The notes under the pieces: generated by a model
The model's input: the letters and a program-made list of their open reading frames with translations, nothing else
What the model was told of the DNA's origin: nothing
The model's database searches: none
Shown here: piece by piece, positions 8,944 through 16,977 of the stretch
Layout of the letters: each line of letters starts with the position of its first letter
Numbering within the stretch: position 1 is the stretch's first letter
Assembly: GCA_030150505.1 (NCBI GenBank)
Contig: JASLFS010000053.1
Location: 1 to 64,000, forward strand
Direction of reading: 5' to 3'
Length of the DNA stretch: 64,000 bases
DNA from: Vitreoscilla sp.
Lineage (GTDB): Bacteria; Pseudomonadota; Gammaproteobacteria; Burkholderiales; Neisseriaceae
Program-made: the position numbers and the translations under genes

Positions 8944-8968
8944 AATATTGATCTTAAAAGTTAAGTTG

Positions 8969-9448
8969 TTAATGAGATTTCTTATCTTGTATATCATCTG
9001 TTTCAGAGATTGTGGCAATAATCTTCATAAACTCGGAAACATCATTAAAACTACGGTATACCGAAGCAAAGCGGACATAAGCCACGTCATCAATCTTTGC
9101 TAATTCAGCCATTGCCATTTCACCGATAAGCGTAGTTGGAACTTCTCGTTCACCCAGTAAACGTAATTTTTTTTGAATGGCATTGACGGCTACATCAATG
9201 ACTTCAACTTTAACAGGGCGTTTGTGTAACGCCCGTTCTAAGCTTGTTCGTAGTTTTTGCTCATCAAAAGAAGTACGCACACCAGTATTTTTTAAGATTT
9301 GTGGCATGCGAATTTCTGCGGTTTCAAACGTATTAAAGCGTTTATTGCATGATAAGCAACGTCTGCGGCGACGAATACTATTGGTTTCCTCAACGACCCT
9401 TGAATCCAGCACTTGTGTTTCATCATGTTGGCAAAATGGGCATTTCAT
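8969..9448 (-). CDS. nrdR: transcriptional repressor NrdR
   Basis: 159 residues. The N-terminal zinc ribbon uses C3, C6, C31 and C34 (MKCPFCQHDETQ and RRCLSCNKRF), and an ATP-cone domain follows from about 49 (PQILKNTGVRTSF). NrdR senses ATP/dATP and represses ribonucleotide reductase operons. The nrdR-ribD pairing is common in proteobacteria and is conserved here, with one small lipoprotein gene inserted. It is the first gene of the minus-strand operon; the 690 bp upstream hold no gene. Confidence 0.95.
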   Translation of the reverse strand: MKCPFCQHDETQVLDSRVVEETNSIRRRRRCLSCNKRFNTFETAEIRMPQILKNTGVRTSFDEQKLRTSLERALHKRPVKVEVIDVAVNAIQKKLRLLGEREVPTTLIGEMAMAELAKIDDVAYVRFASVYRSFNDVSEFMKIIATISETDDIQDKKSH

Positions 9449-9747
9449 GTAATGTAACCTTAGGTTGAGAAAATTAAGTACTTATTCTAGCAATAAATCT
9501 TCCAGATGAATATCTCTGAGTTATTGATTGGGTCTGGAAATGAAATTATGTTTGGGGAGAATTGCACAATATTGGTGTTTAGGAAGTGGAATAAGTTGTT
9601 AATAAATACGATAAGATAATGAATTTTAATGATTTTATTTTATTGATTAAATTTTAGTCAATTTAAAGTTATTTTGAATTATCCATTTGATTTTTAAAAT
9701 TATATTAATAATATGGGTATTTTTAGTAACGATTCACAGGTTAGGGT

Positions 9748-9827
9748 GATGCCTTTGCTGATAACTTGTGGATAGATTATCTAATATGTTGAAATAACAA
9801 GGATAAATGTATTTGATTAAAAAATAG
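9748..9827. repeat. copy 1 of an imperfect direct repeat (193 bp period)
   Basis: Shares with 9941-10020, at an exact offset of 193 bp, the words GATG, TTGTGGATA (9766), TAATATGTTGA (9782) and GATTAAAAAATAG (9815). Bases between these blocks have diverged. Confidence 0.6.
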
Positions 9828-9940
9828 GCGAAATTTTGATAAATTTGATGGCTTTAATCATTTTGCTTTAATGGGATTAAAAATAATGGCTGCAAAATAT
9901 GTTTTGTAATAAATATTCTTATTTATCCTAATAAAGCTTG

Positions 9941-10020
9941 ATGAAGTGGTTGGATAAATTGTGGATATGTGACTTAATATGTTGATTTATTAGATATTAT
10001 TTTTGCTGATTAAAAAATAG
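9941..10020. repeat. copy 2 of an imperfect direct repeat (193 bp period)
   Basis: Blocks at 9959 (TTGTGGATA), 9975 (TAATATGTTGA) and 10008 (GATTAAAAAATAG) match copy 1 exactly and in register. The overlapping hairpins begin 17 bp further on. Confidence 0.6.
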
Positions 10021-10036
10021 TCAAAAAGACGGTGAT

Positions 10037-10087
10037 TGTGGAATCTATTCCACACATTGCTCGCATAGGCATGAGGATAATGTGTGG
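10037..10087. promoter_or_regulatory. two overlapping, mutually exclusive inverted repeats
   Basis: The first palindrome is TGTGGAAT, CT, ATTCCACA (10037-10054). The second has arms CCACACATT (10050-10058) and AATGTGTGG (10079-10087) around a 20-base loop. The two share bases 10050-10054, so only one can form at a time in RNA. The element is 52 bp beyond the stop of the YafJ-like gene on its downstream side. No U-tract follows, so it is not an ordinary terminator. Confidence 0.45.
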
Positions 10088-10139
10088 GTAAGTTGCCTAT
10101 CTATTTGATAATGATGTATAAAATAATATTGATTAAAAT

Positions 10140-11006
10140 TTATACAACGGAACTGGCTGCTGCGCCAACTGCTCTGGCCATGGCAAGTGCATCTTCTACG
10201 CTCAAAAATAGTTTGGGTTGAGGATGATCTTGAGCGATGATATGGCCTTCTTGAAACATCAATAATTCATTTTGTGCCAGTTGTAACCAGTTTTCATTGC
10301 TGGTTAGCGGCAATGTTGCAATCACAGCAACTCTGTCTGTTGGGGTGGTGACTGCTGCAAAATCAATATTAATATCATCATCTAATAATTTTGCTTCACC
10401 AAATGGGGCTTCACGGATGATGTAGTGCAATAGCGTGCTAGCATGTGCAATCATCCATTGACCATTGGTTAAAACAAAGTTAAAAATCCCCGCTGAGCGA
10501 ATATGGTAGGTTAAGTTTTTTATTTCTTGAAACAATTCTTCTTGGCTGGGTTTGCTTGGGAATTTTTGGCGAAGTTGCTCTAATATATAACAGAAGGCTT
10601 GCTCTGAATCGGTTGTTCCAACCGCTCGGTAATATTGATGTTGGTTCTTTTTAAACAATTCTTCTGTATTTTGTAAATGGCCGTTGTGGGCAAACAGCCA
10701 ATATTCTCCCCACAATTCACGCATAAAAGGGTGAGTGTTGGCCAATGAAACTTGCCCTTGTGTTGCTTTGCGAATGTGTGCCAAAACATTTTTGGATTTA
10801 ATTTGATAAGTTTTAATTAAATCGGCAATGGGAGAAGAGGCGCTAGGTAAGTCATCTTGATAAATACGCACACCTTTGCCTTCGAAAAAGGCAATGCCAA
10901 ATCCATCCGCATGAACGTCAGTAACACCTCCACGGCGGCGGAAGCCTTCAAAAGAGAAAACAATATCGGTTGGTGTGTTGCAATTCATACCCAGTAATTG
11001 ACACAT
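10140..11006 (-). CDS. class II glutamine amidotransferase, YafJ-like
   Basis: 288 residues. The N-terminal nucleophile is C2 (MCQLLGMNC), followed by DVHADGFGIAFFEG, VLAHIRKATQG and LFAHNGHLQN, which are glutaminase-domain landmarks of the YafJ/DUG3 group. The domain fills almost the whole protein and there is no synthase partner domain. YafJ-type proteins are thought to hydrolyse glutamine or gamma-glutamyl compounds, but the substrate of this one is unknown. It is a single gene, transcribed away from hslO across a 122 bp divergent promoter region. Its downstream side is the repeat-rich intergenic region. Confidence 0.85.
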   Translation of the reverse strand: MCQLLGMNCNTPTDIVFSFEGFRRRGGVTDVHADGFGIAFFEGKGVRIYQDDLPSASSPIADLIKTYQIKSKNVLAHIRKATQGQVSLANTHPFMRELWGEYWLFAHNGHLQNTEELFKKNQHQYYRAVGTTDSEQAFCYILEQLRQKFPSKPSQEELFQEIKNLTYHIRSAGIFNFVLTNGQWMIAHASTLLHYIIREAPFGEAKLLDDDINIDFAAVTTPTDRVAVIATLPLTSNENWLQLAQNELLMFQEGHIIAQDHPQPKLFLSVEDALAMARAVGAAASSVV

Positions 11007-11128
11007 TCTTTGAGCTCCAGAGCTTTAAAAATCTATAATTACCCTCATTATAATGATTATGAAAAGAAAACCAATGTCAATGTTTTATCATTGCGGTGGT
11101 TTTTGTAAAATGACATGAAGGATTTTTA

Positions 11129-12016
11129 ATGACAGCAGCTGCTATTGCCAATGAGCGATTACGTTTTTTATTTGATGAATTACCTGTTCGTGGTATTCAT
11201 GTTCAGCTAGATAATGTATGGCAACATATTCGTTCACAAAAACAATATCCTAAAGCCATCGAGCAAGCGTTGGGCGAATTATTGGCCGCAGGCATTTTAT
11301 TGGCGAGTAATTTAAAATTTGATGGCGATTTAATTTTGCAAGTTCAGGGCAAAGGCTCCCTGAAAATGTTGGTTGTTGAAGCAACTAGCGATAATACTTG
11401 TCGTGCAACGGCTCGCTGGGATGAAGAAGTTGCTATTAGTGATGATATGGATTTACGAACTTTGCTAGGCGATGGCGGTATGTTTGTGATGACTATTCAG
11501 GCAAAAGATGGTGAGCCATGGCAAGGCGTGGTTGCTTTAGAAGGTGATTCTATTGCACAAATGCTGATGAATTACATGGGTAAATCAGAGCAGCTGGATA
11601 CATTTATTCAATTATCGGCAAATGATGAGTGTTCTTCAGGATTATTGTTGCAAAGATTACCAGAGGAAGAGGTTGAAGAAGATGCATGGGAAACCATCAT
11701 TGCTTTAGCGCAAACTACTTCAGCCCATGAACTTTTAACTTTGCCTGCTCACGATTTATTGTATCGTTTATTTCATGAATACCAGTTGCGTGTTTTTGAA
11801 GGTGATTCGATTGAATTTGCATGTACTTGCTCGACAGAAAAAGTTGGAAGTATGTTGTTATTGTTGGGCGGCGAAGAAGTTGGCAATGTTATTGCAGAAG
11901 AAGGAAGTATTGAAATTGGCTGCGATTTTTGTCAGCAAAAATATGTATTTGATGATCAAGACGTAGAAAAACTATTTGGTATGGATATTGTGGAAGCCGT
12001 ACAAAAAAATCAGTAA
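11129..12016 (+). CDS. hslO: redox-regulated chaperone Hsp33
   Basis: 295 residues. The C-terminal zinc switch is complete: C232-x-C234 (ACTCSTEK) and C265-x2-C268 (GCDFCQQ). The N-terminal substrate-binding domain includes LILQVQGKGSLKMLVVEA. Hsp33 is a cytoplasmic holdase activated when these cysteines are oxidised at elevated temperature. AAGGA lies 9 bases before the ATG. The gene carries the variant uptake-like word AGGCTCCCTGAA (11353-11364) and ends before a clear terminator. Confidence 0.95.
   Translation: MTAAAIANERLRFLFDELPVRGIHVQLDNVWQHIRSQKQYPKAIEQALGELLAAGILLASNLKFDGDLILQVQGKGSLKMLVVEATSDNTCRATARWDEEVAISDDMDLRTLLGDGGMFVMTIQAKDGEPWQGVVALEGDSIAQMLMNYMGKSEQLDTFIQLSANDECSSGLLLQRLPEEEVEEDAWETIIALAQTTSAHELLTLPAHDLLYRLFHEYQLRVFEGDSIEFACTCSTEKVGSMLLLLGGEEVGNVIAEEGSIEIGCDFCQQKYVFDDQDVEKLFGMDIVEAVQKNQ
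11353..11364 (+). repeat. variant uptake-like word AGGCTCCCTGAA
   Basis: Differs from the uptake word AGGCTGCCTGAA at one base (G to C). It is in the coding sequence of hslO. The same variant recurs elsewhere in the window. Confidence 0.5.
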
Positions 12017-12034
12017 TTATATAAGTTGTTGTAC

Positions 12035-12068
12035 AAAAAGCGGTTAATATTTGATTGGCCGCTTTTTT
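12035..12068 (+). terminator. rho-independent terminator after hslO
   Basis: Arms AAAAAGCGG and CCGCTTTTT with a 15-base loop, ending in a T-run, 18 bp after the hslO stop. Confidence 0.8.
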
Positions 12069-12203
12069 GTATTCTTAATATCTGCTAATTAAATAATTTA
12101 TTGATTTTTAAAAAGAAATTTTTTTTGTTTGTCGTGATGGTATATAATTATGTTAAATATTCTAAAAGAATATTAAATAAAACAATACTAATCAAGGTAC
12201 GGT

Positions 12204-12614
12204 ATGGATACTAAGAATATTTATGATGCGCCTGAGAGTCAAAGCGAAGGCAGTAAGCAGGTTATTGATAATTTAAATGTTTCTGAAAGCTGGAAGCGTA
12301 AATTTCGCAATGTTGAAAAAGCGGGTGGCATTCAGCTACCTAAGTTTAAAGAGCTTTCATTTGGAGAGCGATTTGGAATTGGTTTCAATATTTGGGCATT
12401 TTTTTTTGGTTGGATTTATTTTTTAGTTAAAGGCATGCCAAAACAAGCATTAATTGCTTTTGGAATTAGTTTAGCTTGTATGGTTGTTGCTCTTTTCTTG
12501 CCACAAGGTGCTGCTTACGGACTGGGTGCTGGTGTTGGCGTATTCTATTCTTCCCGTGCTTGTATTTTGAATTATAGGATTAAAGTCTTGCAAGATACTG
12601 GTTGGTTTTTTTGA
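12204..12614 (+). CDS. DUF2628-like small membrane protein
   Basis: 136 residues. A hydrophilic N-terminal third (about 1-55) precedes two or three hydrophobic segments (about 61-78, 84-98, 100-116). The pattern FNIWAFFFGWIYFLVKGMPKQA is typical of DUF2628 proteins, which are small inner-membrane proteins without a known role. It stands alone between two terminators, with 188 bp upstream that contain an AT-rich probable promoter (TATAAT-like at about 12140-12150). Membrane location is clear; function is unknown. Confidence 0.72.
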   Translation: MDTKNIYDAPESQSEGSKQVIDNLNVSESWKRKFRNVEKAGGIQLPKFKELSFGERFGIGFNIWAFFFGWIYFLVKGMPKQALIAFGISLACMVVALFLPQGAAYGLGAGVGVFYSSRACILNYRIKVLQDTGWFF

Positions 12615-12627
12615 GTTAATGAGTAAT

Positions 12628-12656
12628 AAAAAAAGCTGCTTCATTGCAGCTTTTTT
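12628..12656. terminator. bidirectional terminator
   Basis: Stem AAAAAAAGCTGC / GCAGCTTTTTT with loop TTCATT, between the convergent DUF2628-like gene and msrC. Each strand has a T-run. Confidence 0.88.
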
Positions 12657-12661
12657 ATTTC

Positions 12662-13153
12662 TTATTTCGTGAAATAAGTATGTTGAATAAGAATATCCAC
12701 AAATTTTTCTAAATATATTTGATCAATGGTATCGTAAGCATTCACAACACTGGCATCAATATCCAATACACCTAATAACTTATCTTGGCGAAGGATTGGA
12801 ACGACAATTTCCGATTGTGCACGGTTATCGCAAGAGATGTAATTTTGAATTTGGTGAACATCATCCACGATAATGGTTTTGCCAGTTAATGCAGCTTCAC
12901 CACAAACGCCTTTGCCCATATCAATGCGAACACAGCTGACTTTGCCTTGAAAGGGACCCAAAACCAATTGATGGCCATCGAATAAATAATAGCCAGCAAA
13001 AATAGTATTGGGTAAGAAATCATTGAGCAAGGCTGATGAATTGCTTAAGTTGGCAATCATATTGCTTTCATGATCAATCAGCGCACTTAATTGCTTAAGC
13101 AATAATTCATATGCTTCGCGTTTCTCTTGTTTGTCAGCCCAAGGTTGATTCAT
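12662..13153 (-). CDS. msrC: free methionine-(R)-sulfoxide reductase (GAF domain)
   Basis: 163 residues from the ATG at 13153, chosen because AAGG lies 8 bases before it; two upstream in-frame starts have poor spacing or lie in the previous gene. It is one GAF domain. The three family cysteines are present: C74 (VSCVRI), C84 (GVCGEAA) and C108 (YISCDNRAQSEIVVP). The enzyme reduces free Met-R-sulfoxide with thioredoxin-type electrons. It follows the hydrolase gene by 10 bp, and both belong to a short minus-strand run with the ferredoxin gene. Confidence 0.9.
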   Translation of the reverse strand: MNQPWADKQEKREAYELLLKQLSALIDHESNMIANLSNSSALLNDFLPNTIFAGYYLFDGHQLVLGPFQGKVSCVRIDMGKGVCGEAALTGKTIIVDDVHQIQNYISCDNRAQSEIVVPILRQDKLLGVLDIDASVVNAYDTIDQIYLEKFVDILIQHTYFTK

Positions 13154-13163
13154 CGTCATCGCC

Positions 13164-13784
13164 TTATTGTAAAAAATAACGTTCAATGCATTTGCCTAAT
13201 TCAATCAGGCGCCCATGGAAAAAATGCCCAGCATCAGGAATAACCAAAACAGGTAATTTTTGAGGCAATGACCAAGTGGTAACAAGTTTTAGTGGTACAA
13301 CATCATCTACTTCACCTTGAATAATGAATGCTCTTTCTGGGTGAGGCAGTTCAGGCGCAGGAGTAGTGTAAATGCCAACAGCAGGGCCAATGAGTAAAAC
13401 ATGATCAGCATTAACGCGTTGTGCCGCAAATGTTGTTACATAACCACCAAATGAAAAGCCTGCGATGGCTAGTTTTGGCAAATTCGGATGCAAACTTTTT
13501 GCATGATGAATGACTGCTAAAACATCATCAACCTCACCTTTGCCATAATCATGCTCACCATCACTATTTCCTACGCCACGAAGGTTGGGCAAGTAGCAGT
13601 GAAAACCCAAGTTAGCCAGTGATTTTGCGGCTGTTTGAATCACTTTGTTGGTGTTTGTGCCGCCTTGTGTTGGGTTTGGATGGTTAATGACAGCAATGCC
13701 AATTTCAGTGCCTTTTGCTGGTATGTATAACGTTTCTAATTGTCCAACTGGACCGTGAATCATAAAAGGTTTAGGACCTAGCAT
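13164..13784 (-). CDS. alpha/beta hydrolase (COG2945-like)
   Basis: 206 residues. A compact alpha/beta hydrolase fold: NHPNPTQGG (oxyanion region, about 34-42), the nucleophile elbow GFSFGG (about 108-113), an acid in the GEVDDVVP segment and the histidine in DAGHFFHG. This pattern resembles the YkfB/COG2945 group of small hydrolases of unknown substrate. The gene is 19 bp after the ferredoxin gene and 10 bp before msrC. Confidence 0.82.
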   Translation of the reverse strand: MLGPKPFMIHGPVGQLETLYIPAKGTEIGIAVINHPNPTQGGTNTNKVIQTAAKSLANLGFHCYLPNLRGVGNSDGEHDYGKGEVDDVLAVIHHAKSLHPNLPKLAIAGFSFGGYVTTFAAQRVNADHVLLIGPAVGIYTTPAPELPHPERAFIIQGEVDDVVPLKLVTTWSLPQKLPVLVIPDAGHFFHGRLIELGKCIERYFLQ

Positions 13785-13803
13785 TCTTTCAGTTACCTAT
13801 TGA

Positions 13804-14127
13804 TTAATTTTTATCTAATTTTAAATGATCAGCGCAACGCTGATTGACTAAATCTTCTTCTAAGATGGCAAGTAAATCTTGTTCATTATGATAAGTGTAC
13901 CAATGACCTTCTGGATAGATAACCAAAGCTGGGCCATCATTGCATCGTCCTAAGCATCCTGATTGGCTAACACGAATACGACCTTTGCCATTTAAAGCCC
14001 TTTTAGCAATTTCATTTTTGAGAAATTTAGCAGCAGCTGAACCTTCGCCATTGTCATTGCAGCTTTTTTTGCAAGCATCTTGACGAGCATTGGTACAGAT
14101 AAAAACATGGCGTTGGAAATAACTCAT
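13804..14127 (-). CDS. thioredoxin-like [2Fe-2S] ferredoxin
   Basis: 107 residues. The cysteine pattern C11, C19, C23, C58, C62 (FICTNARQDACKKSC and QSGCLGRCNDGP) matches the thioredoxin-fold [2Fe-2S] ferredoxins, in which four of these ligate the cluster. C58-x3-C62 is the diagnostic second pair. The electron partner is unknown. It is the first gene of a run with the hydrolase and msrC; a role in supplying electrons for reductive repair is possible but unproven. The terminator of the fkpA-like gene lies 91-115 bp upstream. Confidence 0.88.
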   Translation of the reverse strand: MSYFQRHVFICTNARQDACKKSCNDNGEGSAAAKFLKNEIAKRALNGKGRIRVSQSGCLGRCNDGPALVIYPEGHWYTYHNEQDLLAILEEDLVNQRCADHLKLDKN

Positions 14128-14215
14128 TAAATGTTCCTTGTGATGTGCTTAATCTTATTTTATTTAGAATCAGTGTAGACTAAAAACCTTATTTTGATAA
14201 GTTATATGCACCAAA

Positions 14216-14243
14216 ACAAACAGGTCACATTGTGTGACCTGTT
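14216..14243 (-). terminator. terminator of the FKBP lipoprotein gene
   Basis: Perfect 11 bp arms AACAGGTCACA / TGTGACCTGTT with a 3-base loop, followed on the minus strand by a T-rich stretch (TTTGTTTTG). It starts just after the stop at 14251. Confidence 0.85.
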
Positions 14244-14250
14244 ATGAGGA

Positions 14251-14949
14251 TTATTTAGAATCGATATTGAGAAGTTCTACTTCAAAAACAAGAACTGAAT
14301 TTGCTGGAATATCAGGAGATGGGCTTTGCGCACCATAAGCCAAATTGCTCGGGATATAGAATTTAAATTTCTCGCCAACTTTCATCAAAGGAATGCCTTC
14401 TTGCCAACCTTGAATAACATTGCTTAATGGGAAAGTAGCAGGCTCATTGCGTTTGTATGAGCTATCAAATTCATTACCATTAAGTAGTGTGCCTTTGTAA
14501 TGAACAGTGACAGTATCGCTGGCTTTGGCTTGTTTGCCTTCAGCTTTGGTTATCACTTCATATTGCAAACCAGATTGGGTGGTTGTAACACCTTCTCGTT
14601 TGGTATTTTCTTCTAGGAATTTTTTACCTTCAGCTGTGGCTGCTTCTTGGGTTTTTGCCATTTTCTCTTGGAGCTGTTTCATGATGGTTTCTGCCGCTTC
14701 ATTTAACTCTTTTTCAGTTAATTGAGGGTCTTTTTTAGCCAAACCATCTTTTAAACCTTGAGTCAGCGCATTGATATCAATATCTGAAACTAGTTCTGTA
14801 GGAAAGCTGCTGCCTTGTTGAAAGCCTAAGCTATAAGAAAACTTTTGTGCTGGTGTATCTAGTTTAACTGCTGTAGGTTCTGCAGCTTGTTGGCAAGCAG
14901 CTAATGCTAGAGAGCTGGTAACCAACAATGAAAGTATTGTTTTTTTCAT
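14251..14949 (-). CDS. fkpA: FKBP-type peptidyl-prolyl isomerase lipoprotein, FkpA/Mip-like
   Basis: 232 residues. The lipoprotein signal ends at LAAC with lipidated C19. An alpha-helical dimerisation region (about 35-115) precedes a C-terminal FKBP domain (about 125-230) with VTVHYKGTLLNGNEFDSSY and VIQGWQEGIPLMKVGEKFKFYIP. These proteins catalyse proline isomerisation and act as chaperones in the periplasm or at the outer membrane. In pathogenic Neisseria the equivalent Mip protein is surface exposed. It is a single gene with its own terminator. The FkpA/Mip family is clear; orthology to either named protein is not resolved. Confidence 0.9.
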   Translation of the reverse strand: MKKTILSLLVTSSLALAACQQAAEPTAVKLDTPAQKFSYSLGFQQGSSFPTELVSDIDINALTQGLKDGLAKKDPQLTEKELNEAAETIMKQLQEKMAKTQEAATAEGKKFLEENTKREGVTTTQSGLQYEVITKAEGKQAKASDTVTVHYKGTLLNGNEFDSSYKRNEPATFPLSNVIQGWQEGIPLMKVGEKFKFYIPSNLAYGAQSPSPDIPANSVLVFEVELLNIDSK

Positions 14950-15003
14950 TGTATCTATAATCCTAAAGGGTAATGTCTGTTATGAATATATAAAGCTAGC
15001 ATA

Positions 15004-16125
15004 TCAGTGTTGTGTTTGACTAGCTACTTTACTTGGATTTATATCAATAATCATCACTTCACTTTGTGTGCCAATTCTCAACGGAATGGCCCAGAATCCA
15101 AAACCAGAAGTCACGAAAAAATGTTTATTGTTTTCTTGTAAATAGCCATAATCCAGATAGTGGATCACTTTACCAATCAGTGTGGCAGGGAAAATTTGTC
15201 CACCATGAGCATGGCCAGACATTTGGATATCAATATCGGTTAATGCATTGGTTTTGATTTCATTGGGCTGGTGGTCAATGAGTAAAATAGGGTGGGGATT
15301 ATTAATTTTATTGACCAATGAGGCTGTTGTCGCTCGATTTTTATAGCGAGCATCTAGTCGACCAATGATATTAATGGTTGAATCAATCTGCACGATATCA
15401 TCTTGGAGTAAATGAATGGGCGTTTGATTGAGGGCTTGGCTGATACTGTCGTGGGAAAATTTATCATGGTTCCCCATAACGGCATAAACACCGAGTGGAG
15501 CATGTAGTTTAGAAAACTCATTTTCTAGGTTTAATCGATGATATTCGATTACATTATCATCCATGATGTCACCAGCTAAAACTAAAATATCCGCATTTTC
15601 ATGATTAACAATTTGTTGTAATTTGGTTAACTGTTTCTTGCCAACGAGCAATCCTAAGTGCGTGTCGCTAGCTAATGCAATGCGTACAGGTTTAAGCATT
15701 GGTTTATCAACGGTGATGCTGTAATGTTGAACAACAGGCGTATAAGCAGCGTAAATGCCATAGCCCATGATGCCAATGAGTAAGATAGGGCAGAAAATTC
15801 GTAGATTTTTTTGCAGTCGGTTGCTGGCTTGTTGAGAAAGCAATCGTTGGCAAATAAGCAAAATAACTTTGCCCACTATCGCTATCATGCTGATATAGAG
15901 CAGTAGGATTAAGTAGCTTGCCGCAATTTTAATACCATGAATCCAAAACCGCCAAAGACCTAAAAAAATAATCGCTTCCGATAGGAGCCAAAAGCCGATG
16001 GCAAAGTTTTTGTGCCATTTTTCAGGCAGCCATGGCGCGATAGTGAATTTTAATGCACGGTGGCTAATCCAAACTAAGATTTGGTAGATAATAAAAACAA
16101 TTGATAAAAATAATACCCATTTCAT
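15004..16125 (-). CDS. membrane-anchored metallophosphoesterase (YkuE/YaeI-like)
   Basis: 373 residues from the ATG at 16125 (MKWVLFLSIVFII), which has AGGA 9 bases upstream; the frame extends to a TTG at 16149. Four or five hydrophobic segments fill the first 150 residues. The rest is a calcineurin-like phosphoesterase domain with every metal motif: ASDTHLGLL, LAGDIMDD, VMGNHDKF and MSGHAHGGQIFP. The topology places the active domain outside the cytoplasm or at the membrane face. Relatives act on lipid-linked pyrophosphates or phospholipids, but the substrate here is unknown. It is 39 bp downstream of the spermidine-synthase-like gene. Confidence 0.85.
   Translation of the reverse strand: MKWVLFLSIVFIIYQILVWISHRALKFTIAPWLPEKWHKNFAIGFWLLSEAIIFLGLWRFWIHGIKIAASYLILLLYISMIAIVGKVILLICQRLLSQQASNRLQKNLRIFCPILLIGIMGYGIYAAYTPVVQHYSITVDKPMLKPVRIALASDTHLGLLVGKKQLTKLQQIVNHENADILVLAGDIMDDNVIEYHRLNLENEFSKLHAPLGVYAVMGNHDKFSHDSISQALNQTPIHLLQDDIVQIDSTINIIGRLDARYKNRATTASLVNKINNPHPILLIDHQPNEIKTNALTDIDIQMSGHAHGGQIFPATLIGKVIHYLDYGYLQENNKHFFVTSGFGFWAIPLRIGTQSEVMIIDINPSKVASQTQH
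16021..16030 (-). repeat. DNA uptake sequence core GCTGCCTGAA (minus strand)
   Basis: Perfect 10-base core on the minus strand in the 5' part of the metallophosphoesterase gene. The two flanking bases are TG instead of AG. Confidence 0.75.
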
Positions 16126-16164
16126 GATTGTGTTTCCTAAGTTAAGCAATCATTAATGCTGATT

Positions 16165-16953
16165 TTAAGTGGTTAAGAAAAGCTTTTTATTATTATTTGG
16201 ATTGTGGGCTTTGATTTCATAGAATGACGGTAAAAAATCTATGTTGTATTGGCTATTTAATTGCTGAGCTCTTTTTTTGATTGTTTCTAATACCGTATTT
16301 GGCATTTCTTTTAGTGCCATTACTGCAATATTGCCATGGCTTTCTGCTGGAACTTCAATCACATACGGAAAGATGTTTTTTAATCGCTCAATAAAGTGAT
16401 CATAACGTTTATCGCCACTCCACCAATTAGTAATAAAAATACCTTGATCGTTTAATGCATTTAAGCAATTGGCAAAAAAAGCTTCTTCCACCAAAGCATC
16501 AATGATTTGCGTATCATCAAATCCATCAACCATAATCACATCGGTGCTGCCACGCAGTACTTTGATATATTCGGCGCCATCCGCTTCAATAATTTGAAAA
16601 TTTTCGCTTTCAAATGGAATCTCAAACATGGATTTAGCGATATTAATAACAGAAGGATTGATTTCAATAATTAATTGTTCACTGTCTGGTAAATAGGCAT
16701 CGATCCAGCGTGCAAAAGAACCGCCGCCTAAACCAATTTGTGTAATATGCTTGGCATCTTCTGCATTTTTAAAAAGCAGCCAAGCCATCATTGCTCGGCT
16801 ATAAGATAGAACCAATTCGGTTGGGTCATCTAAATTCATTGAGCTTTGAATGGTTGCGCTACCAAGATGTAATGAGCGAATGTTGCCTTCTTCTGAAATG
16901 CCAACTTCTGGCAATTCAGTACTAGGACGTAAACGCTGATAGGGATGTCGCAT
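16165..16953 (-). CDS. spermidine synthase-like protein
   Basis: 262 residues. It has the Rossmann-type fold of polyamine aminopropyltransferases: QIGLGGGSFARWI (about 72-84), LIIEINPSVINIAK and the aspartate-bearing VIMVDGFDD. The N-terminal beta domain of true SpeE is short. Such stand-alone proteins are often annotated as spermidine synthase, but many lack a demonstrated polyamine role, and no speD is nearby. It begins 24 bp after ttcA, so the two may be co-transcribed. Confidence 0.8.
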   Translation of the reverse strand: MRHPYQRLRPSTELPEVGISEEGNIRSLHLGSATIQSSMNLDDPTELVLSYSRAMMAWLLFKNAEDAKHITQIGLGGGSFARWIDAYLPDSEQLIIEINPSVINIAKSMFEIPFESENFQIIEADGAEYIKVLRGSTDVIMVDGFDDTQIIDALVEEAFFANCLNALNDQGIFITNWWSGDKRYDHFIERLKNIFPYVIEVPAESHGNIAVMALKEMPNTVLETIKKRAQQLNSQYNIDFLPSFYEIKAHNPNNNKKLFLTT

Positions 16954-16977
16954 TGTCGGCTTCCTTATTAATGAATT

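Larger units (their letters stand above)
9449..10139. other. 690 bp AT-rich intergenic region with repeats and palindromes
   Basis: I find no convincing coding frame here. The region contains an imperfect direct repeat of 193 bp period (9748-9827 and 9941-10020), a third partial copy of its end (9644-9660), two DnaA-box-like words with one mismatch (TTGTGGATA at 9766 and 9959), and two overlapping inverted repeats (10037-10054 and 10050-10087). The promoter of nrdR must lie at its left end. Function is unknown. Confidence 0.6.

Noticed and set aside
10055..10087. dif/XerCD site
   Set aside because: A TCGCATA-like stretch and AATGTG recalled dif, but the spacing and right half do not match the neisserial dif sequence as I remember it.
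9449..10139. Chromosomal origin (oriC)
   Set aside because: Two DnaA-box-like words with one mismatch and AT-rich DNA are present, but there is no dnaA or dnaN next to them and no perfect box cluster. I do not claim an origin.
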